Assembly (NCBI GenBank): GCA_024760905.1
Contig: CM045750.1
Coordinates: 16,947,919 to 17,011,918, forward strand
Reading direction: 5' to 3'
DNA length: 64,000 bases
Origin: Plotosus lineatus
Lineage: Eukaryota > Chordata > Actinopteri > Siluriformes > Plotosidae
Shown: positions 48,397-61,534 of the stretch, piece after piece
Position numbering within the stretch: the first letter of the stretch is position 1
Layout: each line of letters begins with the position of its first letter
The notes under the pieces: generated by a model
The model's input: the letters and a program-made list of their open reading frames with translations, nothing else
Told to the model about the DNA's origin: nothing
Databases searched by the model: none
Position numbers and translations under genes: made by a program

Positions 48397-49501
48397 TGTA
48401 ATATATTAGTTTCCTTATAGAAACTTTTGTAAGTGCATGTCAACAGCATGTATCATTCCTCAAACCTCAATGTCATTTTTTGCTGATAGGTGTCATGGTT
48501 CATTGCAAAGTGAAAGGGCAAGAAAATTCAAATTTGTACTAAGGTGCCATATTTCACAGAAAAATCATGATTGAAAAATATGTAGGCCTATCTTGTGTTA
48601 GTTACTTTATGGATTCTTCATATGAGAGCGAAATAAATTAATGAATGCATTTAATTTAATTTATGCACTCATTCGATGAGGAATAAAGAGTACTTCTCAG
48701 TTTCTCTACAGTGATGCAGAAATTGTCTCATTTATCTCCTGATTTTTATTTGTTTATTTATTTATTTATTTGCGCTTTTTATAACCTTCCTACAAAATTA
48801 CTGTTTTTATGGACATGGCTGTGCTGCCAGTGCATTCTCATCCAGTTGTTTTCTCACTATTCTTCCACCATCTTTGTTTTTTGTTGTTTTGTCTGTTTGT
48901 TTGTTTGTTTAACGCTGTTGTGTACAATAACCCCCCCCCCACACACACACACACACACACACACGCGCACACACACTTATCCCACCCTGCCCATGTTATT
49001 CTAAACCAGGGTAGCTGGTAAGAGGAACTCTGTAATAGTTTTATTTTAAATATAAGTTTTGCTATTGAGATCAGTCCCATAACCCTGGAAATTTGCTTGG
49101 ACCAACTCCAGCATAATACAGATTAAGCAGGAAATTTCACATACTGAGATATTGATATATTTGGAAAGCTAATTTAATCTGCTTCAAAATGGGTTATAAT
49201 GCATGATTACAGCAAGAAAATTAACTGAGTTACATGACTTTGTATATCGTTAATCAGGAAATGCTGCTTTTGAGAAGATAATTGCTGTTACATAAACAGT
49301 TTATGAATGTCCACATTTGAAATTTCCTAACATCCATAAACTAAATGAATCCGACTCTCAACCAATCAGCACCAGTGCACTGATATCTTCCTAGCAACAG
49401 ATGAGTTCTGTTTACATCAAGTAACGTCTGTTTTGGGGCTTCTTATTAGTTTCCCACTGTGTGATTTGGGGAAGTCTTCTGAGATGTCATGCATAGGTAT
49501 T
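48397..49501. other. Intron sequence with microsatellites
   Basis: (TTTA)n at about 48747-48772 and C10 plus (CA)n at about 48931-48975. No gene seen. Confidence 0.5.
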
Positions 49502-49832
49502 CATTCTTTCATTCATTTTCTGAGCAGTTTAATCCTGATTAGAGTTGCAGGGAGGCTGGCACCCATCTCAGCTGACAACATGGACAGCTCGCCAGGCTAT
49601 CACAGGGCCAACACTCACACAAACAGTCATACCTAGGAGCAATTTGGAACAGTCACTTAACCTACTGTGTATGTTGTTGGACTGTGGGAGGAAACTAGAG
49701 TACCTGGAGGAAACCCACACAAGCACAGGGAGAACATGCAAACTCCACACAGAAATGGCCCAGCCGGAAATCGAACCCAGGACCTTCTTCTAGTGAGGTG
49801 ACCGTGCTAACCACTACACCATCGTGAGGCTA
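49502..49832 (-). mobile_element. SINE-A copy, full length
   Basis: Tail, body (gggaggaaactagagtacct) and reversed head (gctaaccactacaccatcgt). Confidence 0.84.
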
Positions 49833-49879
49833 GGTAGAGTATTCTGGTAGCAAATATTATCAATCTGATACAAATATTG

Positions 49880-50125
49880 ATCCCTTCACTGGCAGGAAGA
49901 ATTGTGGTAGTGGGGGAGTGAACTGCTCCTTCCCTTCCTCCACCTTTGTGGCTGAAGTGCCCTTGAGCAAAGCTCTTAAGCTCCAACTACTCTCTGGGCA
50001 CCCCCAGTGTGTGTGTTAGCCCACTGCTCTTAGTGTGTGAGTGGTCACTGTTTACATGTGTGTTCACTTTGGATGGGTTAAATGCAAACACAATAATTTC
50101 CCTTGTGGAATTAATACAGTATAGC
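49880..50125 (+). mobile_element. SINE-E copy
   Basis: cccttgagcaaagctcttaa, the cactgctcttagtgtgtgag-type segment and ttcactttggatgggttaaa match a widespread fish SINE as I recall it; fragments recur at 12002 and 36208. Confidence 0.6.
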
Positions 50126-50370
50126 AAAAAAACTTTAAAAATCAAAAATATGGATAATAAGGAAAAACAACAGGGCTCATACACCACCACTCAGACTCAT
50201 ACAGATAAAAAAAAAAACACAATCTAACTCAGGTGGGCAGACTAACCTTGTTCATAAAAAAAAAAACAAACATTGAAATCAGAAGCTTGACAGAACATAT
50301 AAAGTCATTACACGGATAATTAAACTTAGAAGAATATTATATATCCTTACATAGGGGTGCTACCGTTGAA

Positions 50371-51965
<1,595 letters not shown>

Positions 51966-51978
51966 TTTTTTTAATAGA

Positions 51979-52345
51979 TTCCTCCTTCTTTTCATTTCAG
52001 CTGTTCCCTTCAGGGGTCCCCACAGCGAATCATCTGCCTCCATCTTCATGGAAGTCATATTAATGATTCGCGTGTTTGATTTGTCCTAGATTTTTACGTC
52101 GGATCCCCTTCCTGACACAACCCTTTAGCAAGCGCAAAAACACGCTAACAGCTATGCAGCTACTCTTGACAAAAGTCAGCAATGGTTCTTTTACAGGAAC
52201 CTCTCACCATAGACAGTGAGAGACATGGCCGGCCTTTGATAACCCAGTTAGCTGCACTGGAGGGAGAGTGAAAACCTTGTGGAGAGTGGGACTTGAACCC
52301 CAAACACTAGGGTCAGCAATCCAGCACCTTTTACCACCAGGCCAT
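51979..52345 (-). mobile_element. SINE-B with RTE-like tail, full length, 13-bp TSD
   Basis: tttttttaataga is duplicated at 51966-51978 and 52346-52358. The RTE-like tail is at the left (ggtccccacagcgaatcatc). Between tail and body it has extra sequence, ctgcctccatcttcatgg, that matches the LINE just upstream of the shared tail. Confidence 0.88.
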
Positions 52346-52595
52346 TTTTTTTAATAGACTGAAGCCTGCTCATTTTAATGTACACAAAGTTAGGTCATAA
52401 AACCTGCGTACCATTTTGAGGGATGGTTTTAACTATCTAATGGCATGGTAGATCTTGTTTTATATAACTTGAAAGTTTAGACTTGATGTCCCAATTTGTG
52501 GTTCCATTAGTGAAGCCATATACACTTATGTATGAAGTGGGAGTCCTCTGGAGTAAGGTATGACTGTGTTGTATAAACCACATTTGGTCAAACTC

Positions 52596-52940
52596 GGGTT
52601 GGCACGATGGTGTAGTGGTTAGCATCTCTGCCTCACAGAAAGAACGTCCTGGGTTCAAATCTCATGTTCAGCAAGAAAATTTCTGTATAGAGTTTGCATG
52701 TTATCCTGATGCTTATATGGGTTTCTGCAAACAGTCCAAAGAGATGCACATTACGTTAATTGGCTGCTCCAAATTGCCCCTAGGTGTGAATGAGAGTGCT
52801 ACTAGTTGAGTGTATGTTGGCCCTGTGATGGACTGGCAAGCTGTTCAGGGAATACCTAGTCTTTGTCCAGAGCCAGCTGAGATTGGCTTCAATTTCCAGA
52901 GTCCAGTAGGATTAAGTGGCTCAGAAAACAAATGGCATCA
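52596..52940 (+). mobile_element. SINE-A copy, full length
   Basis: Head ttggcacgatggtgtagtgg to ggattaagtggctcagaaaa. Flanks tggtcaaactc (52585-52595) and tggtcaactc (52941-52950) look like a target duplication with one indel. Confidence 0.87.
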
Positions 52941-52950
52941 TGGTCAACTC

Positions 52951-53367
52951 ATGAGCTTTTGCGTCCACCCTTGGATACCCATTGCATTAGGGCTGGCTGG
53001 AGACTCGGCCATTCCCAAGTGTAATCACTCCGAAACAAGCCATATGTGCAGGTGCCAAAAATGTCCTGTTCCAAGTATGTTTAGAATGGGCCTACAAGTG
53101 ATCACCAAGGAAAAATTATCAGTCTTTACTTCATCAGCGAAACTATTTGAATAAAGGTTCACTATGTGGAAACAGTAAAACATACTGCAAACTCATTTCT
53201 GCATGAAATACCCTTCAGAATGAAGTGCATTATCCAGCTACATTGCTCAACTTGGATTGTATTATAATTTGTTTCTGTAAAGTGGGTTTTGTGCTTTTCT
53301 CTGAGAAAGAGCCCCTCATTGTCAATGAGCGGTAGTGATGGGTTTTTATACATACATATATATATAT
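52951..53367. other. Intron sequence without recognised features
   Basis: Nothing recognised. Confidence 0.45.
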
Positions 53368-53483
53368 ATTCCTCCCAGAGCAGCTAACTGGCTTATCAAA
53401 GGCAGTTCATGTCTCTCACTGTCTATGGTGAAAGGCATATAAAAGAACCATTGCTGACTTTCGTAAAGAGTAGCTGCAAAGCA
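53368..53483 (+). mobile_element. SINE-B body fragment
   Basis: cagctaactggcttatcaaa to aagagtagctgcaaagc, cut off at a CA/CG-rich simple tract. Confidence 0.75.
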
Positions 53484-53809
53484 CACACACACGCCCGCGC
53501 ATACGCACACACATACATAGACCCACACACACACACACGCATGTGATTTCCGGTGCGAGTGAGGAGAACTAACGGGCTCGAGTGATATCACAAAGGAATA
53601 TGGCCAAACCTGTCTACCATCGGTACGATATTAACGCAGAAGGTCTTAAAAGGTATGTTTTTCTCATTTTTAAACGGTTTAGAGGGGAAGTATTGGGAGC
53701 CTTGGAACGAATCACGTGTTTTACATGTAAAATGTGGTTTAACTTACGAAAAATGCAGGTTACGAAAAAAGCTATGGAACAGATTAATTTCGTACGGTGA
53801 GGTACCACT
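53484..53809. mobile_element. TIR-B transposon, left part missing
   Basis: From a CA/CG tract through gtgatttccggtgcgagtga to a right end that reads, inverted, TAGTGGTACCTCACCGTACG. It matches 63650-63968. Confidence 0.75.
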
Positions 53810-53826
53810 ATATATATTTATTTTTA

Positions 53827-54140
53827 CACAGTGATCCCAAGGCCAATTATGCAAAAAAAAACCTAAAACAACCCAAAATCTCCCATCAAAACATTTTTGT
53901 GAGGTGCGCATCTGAGTGCGAGCACGCGTCTGTATGTGTATTTATATTTTATTTACATCATATACATAATACTTTAATGTTTGTTATTATAAGCATTTAT
54001 AGCATTGACTATGGATTTTTTGATATTATCTGAACATATACATGTGCATATATGTCGGTTGGGGGGGGGTGATCCTACGTTGTGAAATTTTGTGGTCGCA
54101 GGAGGATCTTGGTTCCAATTAACTGCGAAAGTGAGGGATC

Positions 54141-54144
<4 letters not shown>
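53827..54144 (+). mobile_element. TIR-A fragment
   Basis: aggccaattatgcaaaaaaa to gaaagtgagggatccctg; the left end is degraded. A (GT)n run (54144-54198) starts at its right terminus. Confidence 0.7.
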
Positions 54145-54198
<54 letters not shown>

Positions 54199-54204
<6 letters not shown>

Positions 54205-54378
54205 CTGACATACTGACATAATGTACATACTGAGTGCAAGCTATTATATTAATTCACAAAGTATTCGTATATTTCTTTCACCGAGTCAGTGTGTTGCAAC
54301 CAATTTGGCTGCTGTTGTGTAATCCCAACAATGGATTCACAATGCTGAGGCCAATGATTAAGATATTTTACTGGTTTA
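54199..54378. other. Short unrecognised stretch
   Basis: Nothing recognised. Confidence 0.4.
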
Positions 54379-54812
54379 CAGGGATCCCTCAATTTCCGCA
54401 GTTAATTAAGATCGAGATCCCCCCGTAACCACTGAATTCCACTAAGTAGGATCAAACCCCCCCCTGACTGGCATATGCGTACATGTATGTGTATATAATA
54501 TCAATAAATACATATTCAACACTACAAATGCTTATAATAACAATTAAATATTCAAAAATAATGCATAAGATGTAAATAAAATATAAATACACACACATAC
54601 AGAACCACGTGCACACTCAGATGCGCACCTCACATAAAAATGTAAGTAGTTTTGATGGGGGGGGTTTGGCCTTGTGTCATTTTCCTTAACTTTTCCCTAT
54701 ATTCTTCCTTAATTTTCTTATTTTTTTAATTCGATGAATATTAAAAAAAAAAAAAAAAATGTGAAGCGCTCAAGCCGCATGAATTGAAGCGCGAAGTAGC
54801 AAGAGATCCCTG
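54379..54812 (-). mobile_element. TIR-A transposon, full length
   Basis: CAGGGATCCCTCAATTTCC left and inverted CAGGGATCTCTTGCTACTTC right; TA at the left flank, changed to TG at the right. Non-coding. Confidence 0.83.
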
Positions 54813-54891
54813 TGCTTGTTTTATAAGAAGATGCTGCACTATTCTTTTCTTGTCCTTTTGTTTAATTGGTTTATTTGCATGAGACAATGTA

Positions 54892-55398
54892 CAGTGGTAC
54901 CTCACCTTACGAAATTAATCCATTCCAGACCAGAGACTTATTCGTAACCTGGATTTTTCATAAGTAGAACCGCATTTTACATGTAAAACGCGTGATTTGT
55001 TCCAAGGCCCCCAATACTACCCATTAAAAAAGATAAAAGCATACCTTTTAAGGTACTTACTTCCTGTTGACCATGTCTTCTTAGCAGAGTTATAATCTTA
55101 CAAATGTTTATGCAAGGTTAAAAGCCTGAGCCAAAAAATAAGGTTGCAATGAGCACACTCAAAAAACATGAAACTGCTCAAGGGAGCTGCATCATCCGTC
55201 CTAGCCAATGGGAGGCCAGCGGGGCGGGATGTTGGGAGATAGTCAATGGAGAGCAACTCGTGCAATGTTTGAATGGCGCGTTTGGCGCATTTGGTAAGGA
55301 GAACTTGTTTCGTATGCAGAGACAAAAAATTTTGGAAACTGTTTTTCATAACCTGGATTTTTCGTTTACTGGGACTATCGTAAGGAGAGGTACGACTG
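54892..55398. mobile_element. TIR-B transposon, internally deleted
   Basis: Left CAGTGGTACCTCACCTTACG and inverted right CAGTCGTACCTCTCCTTACG with TA on both sides; 507 bp against 768 bp for the copy at 21713. Confidence 0.85.
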
Positions 55399-55400
55399 TA

Positions 55401-55928
55401 TTAGGCTCATGTCACATAGAAGCAGGTAGTATCTGAAAATTACTTGTAAATAAATTGCATGATGTCGGATCTATACCATGTAGCATTATGAGGACAGTGC
55501 ATACCTATTAAATACTAAAATTCAGTAAAATTTGTAAACTAGCTTTTATTGAATAAAGAATAATTACGCACTGACGGCAAAGTGGACACTTCTGAGAAAT
55601 ATACTCTTCGGTTTTAATTAATTCAGTGAAAATCCACTCCATTAGTGTTAGGTGAGTAATTATGTTAGTGTCTATCTATATTAATGTAATTTTGAAGGAA
55701 TACTAAAACAATTTGAGAATTTGAATTTAGTATGATATGAAAAATTATTTTGTATCAGAGGGTGTTATTGGCCAACCTCTCGACTGAATAATTCTCTATA
55801 TTACACTTTGCCTCATTGAGTAATTACTTCCTGATGCCAAGATAGCAGACCAATCAAATCATACTGTTCCTGTGCAGTAAACACAGAATTCTGTTAATAA
55901 AATACTTCTGGCTCCATCATAATGTTCG
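55401..55928. other. Intron sequence without recognised features
   Basis: AT-rich; nothing recognised. Confidence 0.45.
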
Positions 55929-55939
55929 GAAAATGTCTG

Positions 55940-56274
55940 TTCATCATCGTTCATTTTCTGAACCACTTAATCCTAAATATGGTCACAGGGAGGCTGGCGA
56001 GCATCTCAGCTGACTCTGTGATAGTACACCCTGGACTGCTCGCCAGGCATCTCAGGGCAGAAACACGCTGACGGCTATGCAGCCTACTTTTGACAAGAGT
56101 CAGCAACGGTTCTTTTATGTCTCTCACCGCAGACGTTGAGAAACATGGCCACACTTTGTGAACCCCAGTTGGAGGGGACAGCAGTGCCAACCAATGACAG
56201 TGGGGCTTGAACCCCCAACCTTAGGATCAGTACGTAATCCAGCACCGTACCACCAGACCACCAATGCCCAGCCA
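55940..56274 (-). mobile_element. SINE-B/A chimera, full length, 11-bp TSD
   Basis: SINE-A tail (aaccacttaatcctaaatat) joined to SINE-B body and head (ttgaacccccaaccttagga). gaaaatgtctg is duplicated exactly at 55929-55939 and 56275-56285. Confidence 0.9.
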
Positions 56275-56285
56275 GAAAATGTCTG

Positions 56286-56861
56286 AAAGAATATATATAA
56301 TAATAATAATGATCAGAGTCATATATTTTAAGAAACTGACTCCTTAGTCTTTCTATGTCTGATATAGTAGTTATGGACAGTAAAATCTCTACATTCCTCC
56401 CTATATGGTAAGCGCACACTGTATATAGGAAAACATTTAAGACTCAGAATGTGAACATGATAGATTTGATGTGGATCGTGGTCAGGAGGTATAAACATGT
56501 ATCAGCAAGATGAAAGCAATGCTCTGGGTAAACAACTTGTATAATTGAGATATTGCCTCCCAAAGCCACTGGAAATGGACATTTGAAAAGAGAGCAGGAA
56601 ATTGAACACTGAAGATACACTACCATTCATTCAGGTAGAAAAGTCTATGAACAGATATTACTGGCTTGCAGTGTTTCTGCTTTCACCTATACATCCTTGT
56701 TTGGAAGAGATCAGACATCAGCAGACACAGTATGGCTAGAGTTATATCTCAGCACTTGGCACTTGAAGAAAACAAAAAAGAGATATGACGGATATGAGAT
56801 GTAAAAAAAAAAAATGCACTCCAGATATATTTGATTTTGACCTGCTCTGAATAGTCATGTG
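56286..56861. other. Intron sequence without recognised features
   Basis: Short ATA run near 56294; nothing else recognised. Confidence 0.45.
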
Positions 56862-57131
56862 TAGCATGGTGGCATCGAGGAAGCACACCTGCTTCACAGC
56901 CAAAAGGTCCTGGGTTTGAGTCCTTGGTTTGTGTGGAGTTTGCATGTTCTTTCCATGATTTCATGGGTTTCCTCCATACATTCCAGTTTCCGCACATGGT
57001 CCAAAGGTATGCATATTAGGCTATATATTGGCCCTGCCATGTACTGATTACCCTTCCTTTGCCTACTGGCCGAGATAGGCTCTAGCCTTATTGCAACTCT
57101 AGTAGGATTAAGAGGTTTGGCAAATGAATGA
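56862..57131 (+). mobile_element. SINE-A copy with internal deletion
   Basis: Head tagcatggtggcatcgagga to taggattaagaggtttggca; the region between ctaattggc and ggccctg is deleted. Confidence 0.78.
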
Positions 57132-57446
57132 AAAAGGTAAAGTCCTTTGGGCTTTTTACATGTGAGCCATAGTGGCTCATCAGGCCGGTGCTTATCCCCG
57201 GTTTCCACAGTATGAAGTGACTAGGAGTACAACTCCTCCTGGATGGGACGCTAGTCCACTGCAGGTTACCTTTCCAGTATATTTTTACTGGTACCCATTT
57301 ATACTACTGGGTGAACAGAGGTACACTTGTGGTTTAGACCTTGCCCAGGGGTCTTAGCACAGTGGGGGTCTAACTGGGATTTGAATACACAACCTCCTGA
57401 CCATAAGCGCAGCAGCACCCCAACCACTACGCCACCAGCACCACAC
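57132..57446 (-). mobile_element. SINE-C copy in a SINE-A tail
   Basis: Reverse orientation (ccggtgcttatccccggttt ... accactacgccaccagcacc). aatgaatga flanks both sides (57123-57131, 57447-57455), but this is also the SINE-A tail repeat. Confidence 0.85.
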
Positions 57447-57455
57447 AATGAATGA

Positions 57456-58169
57456 ATGAGTTCGGCAGTAATATTTATGAACTCTGGGCCACTGAGCTAC
57501 AGTATGGTTTAATAGCGTTTGAGCTACAAACAGCTTCTATAGGGTAGCTTCCTGAAAGTGTCAGGAGAGACAACATTTGTGGGAGATCCTAAGTCATGGT
57601 GAGATGCTGAAGCAGCCGAGTATGTCTGCTTTGTATTTTTAAATGCTACAGATGTAATATTATAATTTTGTCACTCTCACTTTGTCATGCCCACTTCACT
57701 GACATGGATGCATTAAGACATTCTGAAGTCATGGTGTTGTTTGTTCAAAATAAGAAACATGTAATTCGGAATTGGACATGTTTCGCTCGATTAACAGAGA
57801 AGTCTATGAGGTTTCTGCTCAGTCACTCAAGCATGTGCTTCACAACATGCTCAGACCTTGTGAGAATATTGTGTTCTGTTTCCTTGAAATGAAAGGAGAA
57901 CATTCTTTGCACCTTCTGTAACTGTAATTAACTGTGTCAGTGAAGAACTTGATCAGTATCATTCAAGAACAATGTAATACAATAACACTAAATAGTAATA
58001 CAATAACTAAAGAGTCTCACAGATTACCCGGTACCTAAGCCTAGCTCAAATGGATTAGTATAACCCCTAGTGGACGTCTGATAAAAAAAACCCTCTAATT
58101 TACTCACAGTCGTTAGTAATACCATTTAATCCAGGGTTGTCTAATCCTGTTCCTGATGACCAGACCTTT
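57456..58169. other. Intron sequence without recognised features
   Basis: The 74-codon plus-strand open frame at 57668 has no recognisable motif. Confidence 0.45.
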
Positions 58170-58361
58170 TCAGAACCAACACACAACCAGCCAATGATTG
58201 TAATGTACATGTATTTGAATGAAAACTGGAGAAAACAAAACCCATGTAAGGACAAAGAGAACATGATGACTGCACACAAAACATCCTCTTTGAGCCAAGG
58301 ATCGAAGGACCTTCTTGCTGTGAGGCAGGTGTGCTATACTCTGTCACTGTGACACCCATGT
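58170..58361 (-). mobile_element. SINE-A copy, diverged
   Basis: Reverse body remnants and head ggaccttcttgctgtgaggc. Confidence 0.65.
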
Positions 58362-58395
58362 TTGAAACATGTTAAGGAACATATCCTTTTATTTT

Positions 58396-58617
58396 TTTTT
58401 TCAACATCATCCTATACACGAATCTCCTTCAGATGTTAATGGTTTGTTACCTGTACCACACCCTACTCTGAAGAACAAAATATCATCACATAACGTTTTT
58501 CAGGTACAGCACTTTGCAAACAAACACATACAGGTGAAAACAGTGCCCCTGGTGGAGGTTGGTATTCCCAGAAAGAGAGCAAGATTCAGACGTAAAACCC
58601 TTTCAGTCCTAAAGTAA
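58396..58617 (+). other. Possible coding remnant, unidentified
   Basis: A frame of about 70 codons (QHHPIHESPSDVNGLLPVP, later VQHFANKHIQVKTVPLVEV, ending in GIPRKRARFRRKTLSVLK) is followed by two stops, and the second overlaps an AATAAA (58616-58621). Composition is protein-like, with a basic C-terminus. I do not recognise it. There is no clear splice acceptor before it (poly-T then CAA). It could be a retrocopy end, a decayed transposon gene, or chance. Confidence 0.3.
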
Positions 58618-58631
58618 TAAAAATGGTCCGC

Positions 58632-58690
58632 TAATTCATTCATTCATTTTTTGGACCGCTTTATCCTAATTAGGGTTTCAGGGAGTCTGG
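58632..58690 (-). mobile_element. SINE-A tail fragment
   Basis: attcattcattttttggacc and ctttatcctaattagggtt. Confidence 0.65.
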
Positions 58691-58802
58691 AGTAAAATGC
58701 ATTATTCCTGTACTGTATAGTTTAATTCCAGATATTCAGGGTTATAGCTCTGTCAGACTGGTTTATTTTAGATTCTTTTAAATGTTTTTATCTTTAAGTC
58801 TG

Positions 58803-59035
58803 GAGCATTGGTGGCCCAGGGGTTCGGGGGCTGGATCCCAAGATTGAGGGTTCAATCCCCACTATCAACGGGTTGTTACTGCTGTTTCCCCCCCAGTGCT
58901 GCTAACTGGGTGAACAAAGGACGGCCAAGTCTCTCACTGTCTATAGTGTACTCTGCCTTCGCCCAGATCTGGCTGAGATGGGTGCCAGCCTCCCCCTGAC
59001 CGTAATTAGTATTCAGTGGCTCAGAAAATAAATCA
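58803..59035 (+). mobile_element. SINE-B/A chimera with internal deletion
   Basis: SINE-B head (ggagcattggtggcccaggg, B box gggttcaatcccc) to tctctcactgtctatag, then directly SINE-A end (tgtactctgccttcgcccag). The section carrying the usual junction is missing. Confidence 0.75.
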
Positions 59036-59054
59036 ATGTTGAAGTCTGCACGTG

Positions 59055-59150
59055 AAGCCGAGTTACACCCTGAACAGTCTTAGCAGTCAGCTGATATAGG
59101 CTCCACCTTAATATAATGTAAGATAAAGCACTTTGCAAAATAAAATGAAA
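59055..59150 (+). mobile_element. SINE-A 3' end fragment
   Basis: gagttacaccctgaacagtc to aagataaagcactttgcaaa. Confidence 0.6.
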
Positions 59151-59254
59151 ATAAATTGTATAACCCATAAAGTTTGTTCAGTTGTCTACAGAGATTCTAT
59201 ATCACAGTGGGGTCCGATAGGAAATAATTCCAAGTAAGAATGTTATATTTTATA

Positions 59255-59295
<41 letters not shown>

Positions 59296-59783
59296 GGCCT
59301 CTAAGAATCATTAATTATTGAATGAACCTTTAAAGAATTGTTGTGAAAACTGAGGAAACTATCTTTTTATAAGAGTCTCCTAATTATATCAAATAGCATT
59401 CAGAGCAAACACATTCTGTTTAATGGGTTGAAAAATTAGTTTCTCTGCAAAAATCTGATCTCTGCCAGCTTTATGTTTTCACAAACCGCTACATATCACA
59501 GGAGAATTAAAACCCTGTGTCTGATAGCTTTATCTAATTAATCTGCATTACATCAGCTCTTACACTGATAAACATCTGCACACTATTACAGTTATGTATG
59601 TAAAAATATACAGAATTGTGGGATCCTTTGATAATATTAAAATCTTTCGGCCTTTTGGCATCTGAAAAGTGCTGCGTGAGGGGAAAACGCGACTTGAAAA
59701 CACAGCAGAATATTGGTAGAAGAACTCTTGCACCACACAGACTGATCATATTATTGGTAGGCTACCATCAGTTATATTATGTA
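59151..59783. other. Intron sequence with (ATT)n
   Basis: (ATT)n at 59260-59295; otherwise unrecognised. Confidence 0.5.
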
Positions 59784-59916
59784 CAGGGTTAATGGAGACT
59801 GAGCACCACCCCCCACACGCGGCCGCCGATTTCTGCAAAGATCGACCCCCCTGACTGACGTATACGTACATGTATATGTGTATATAATATCAATAAATAC
59901 AAATTCAATGCTATAA

Positions 59917-60087
59917 TGTGTGTTATTGTGTAATCGTCAAAGAGACAATTCAGGGATGTTGTGAAGGAGGACATGAAGGTCGTTGGTGGAAGAGAAGATG
60001 CAAAGGATAGGGTGAGATGGAGGCAGATGATTCGCTGTGGCGACCCCTGAAGGGAAAAGCCAAAAGGAAAAGAAGTAGCCATATATC
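59917..60087 (+). mobile_element. RTE-like LINE 3' end, 11-bp TSD
   Basis: caatgctataa is duplicated at 59906-59916 and 60088-60098. The insert encodes the last residues (DVVKEDMKVVGG, RVRWRQMIRCGDP, stop) and the aagggaaaagccaaaagg tail. Confidence 0.87.
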
Positions 60088-60335
60088 CAATGCTATAAAT
60101 GCTTATAATAACAATTAAACTTTCAAAAATAATGCATAAGATGTAAATAAAATATAAATACACACACAAACAGATGCGAACACACAGATGCATGCGATTG
60201 CGAACACATTCAGATGCCGAAGTAGTTTTGTTGGGTTGGAGTTTTTTGTTTTTGTTTGGAGTTCTTTTGCATAATTGGCATTGTTTTGCTGCATTTTCCT
60301 TAACATTTTCTTACTTTTTTATTTTTTGATGAATA

Positions 60336-61027
60336 CACAGATCCCTCGCTACTTCACACTTCAATTAATGCGGCTTCAGTGCATCGCGGTTTTTTTTTTA
60401 AAATAAATAAATAAATATTCATCAAATTAAAAAATAAGGAAATTAAGGAAGAATAGGGGAAAAGGTTAAGGAAAATGCCACAAAAACAAGGCCAATTATG
60501 CAAAAAAAAACCTTAACCAACAAAAAACAACGCAAAATCTCCCATCAAAGCGAGTTACATTGTTGTATCTGTGTGTGCCGCGTATGTATGTGTGTCGTCG
60601 TCTTCTCATGCAATACCATCTGTATGTGTGTGTATTTATATTTTATTTACATCTTACGCTATTTTTTTAATGTTTAATTGTTATTATAAGCATTTAAAGC
60701 ATTGAATATGTATTTATTGATATTATATACACATACACATGTACGTATACGTCAGTCAGGGGCGGTTGGGAGGGGGGGTTATCCTACTTCACGGATTTCG
60801 ATGTTTGCGTGGGGATCTTGGTCCAAATTAACCGCGGAAAGTGAGGGATCCCCGTCTTCTTCTTTTCCTTTCGGCTTTTCCCTTCAGGGGTCGCCACAGC
60901 GAATCATCTGCCTCCATCTCACCCTATCCTTTGCATCTTCTTCTCTTACACCAACGACCTTCATGTCCTCCTTCACCACATCCATGAATTTCACCTTGTC
61001 CTCCTTCACCACATCCATGAATCCCCG
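60336..61027 (+). mobile_element. Inner TIR-A transposon, inserted in another TIR-A
   Basis: cacagatccctcgctacttc at the left and gtgagggatccccg at the right, with TA at 60334-60335 and 61028-61029. It is split near its right end by an RTE-like LINE. Confidence 0.78.
60856..61020 (-). mobile_element. RTE-like LINE 3' end with short internal duplication
   Basis: atccccgt is duplicated at 60848-60855 and 61021-61028. The minus strand carries the LINE C-terminus and tail. The segment ccttcaccacatccatgaat occurs twice, 28-30 bp apart. Confidence 0.83.
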
Positions 61028-61081
61028 TATTTTAGAAAAATACACCGAAGCACGGAGTAGCGAGGAATCACTGTATAAAGT

Positions 61082-61425
61082 TGTGGCATATTGGTTAGCA
61101 TGTCTGCCTCATGGCAAGAAGGTCACGAGTTGAAATCCAGGGCTTGGAGATGGCATTCCAGTATCTAGTTTGCTTGTTCTCTCTGTTTGCGTGGGTTTCT
61201 TCTTGGTACTTCAGATTCCTCCCACAGTCCAAAGACATGTACATTATACTAACTGACTGCTACAAATTGCCCCTAGATGTGAGTGTTAATGGTTGTGTAT
61301 TGTGCTGTGAAGATCTGGCAAATTGTTGAGGATGTGTCCCACCTTTGCAAAGTGTCGAATGAGTTAAGATCCACGCTCCCCACAACCCTGATGGGATTAA
61401 GCTGTTCGTCGATTGAGTGAGTGAG
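61082..61425 (+). mobile_element. SINE-A copy, near full length
   Basis: gttgtggcatattggttagc head to gatgggattaagctgttcg end. Confidence 0.8.
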
Positions 61426-61534
61426 AGTATGTACACAATGGTGTGTTGGTACGCACGTCCACCTCACAGCACGAAGGTCCTGGGTTTGAGTCCCAGGCTT
61501 CGTGGAGGTGTTTCTGTGTATAGTTTGCCATATG

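Larger units (their letters stand above)
59784..61073 (-). mobile_element. Outer TIR-A transposon with three nested insertions
   Basis: It starts after TA with caggg-ttaatgg and its other end (gtagcgaggaatcactg, then TA) lies at 61030-61073. It is interrupted by an RTE-like LINE (59917-60087) and by another TIR-A in the opposite orientation (60336-61027). Confidence 0.78.
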
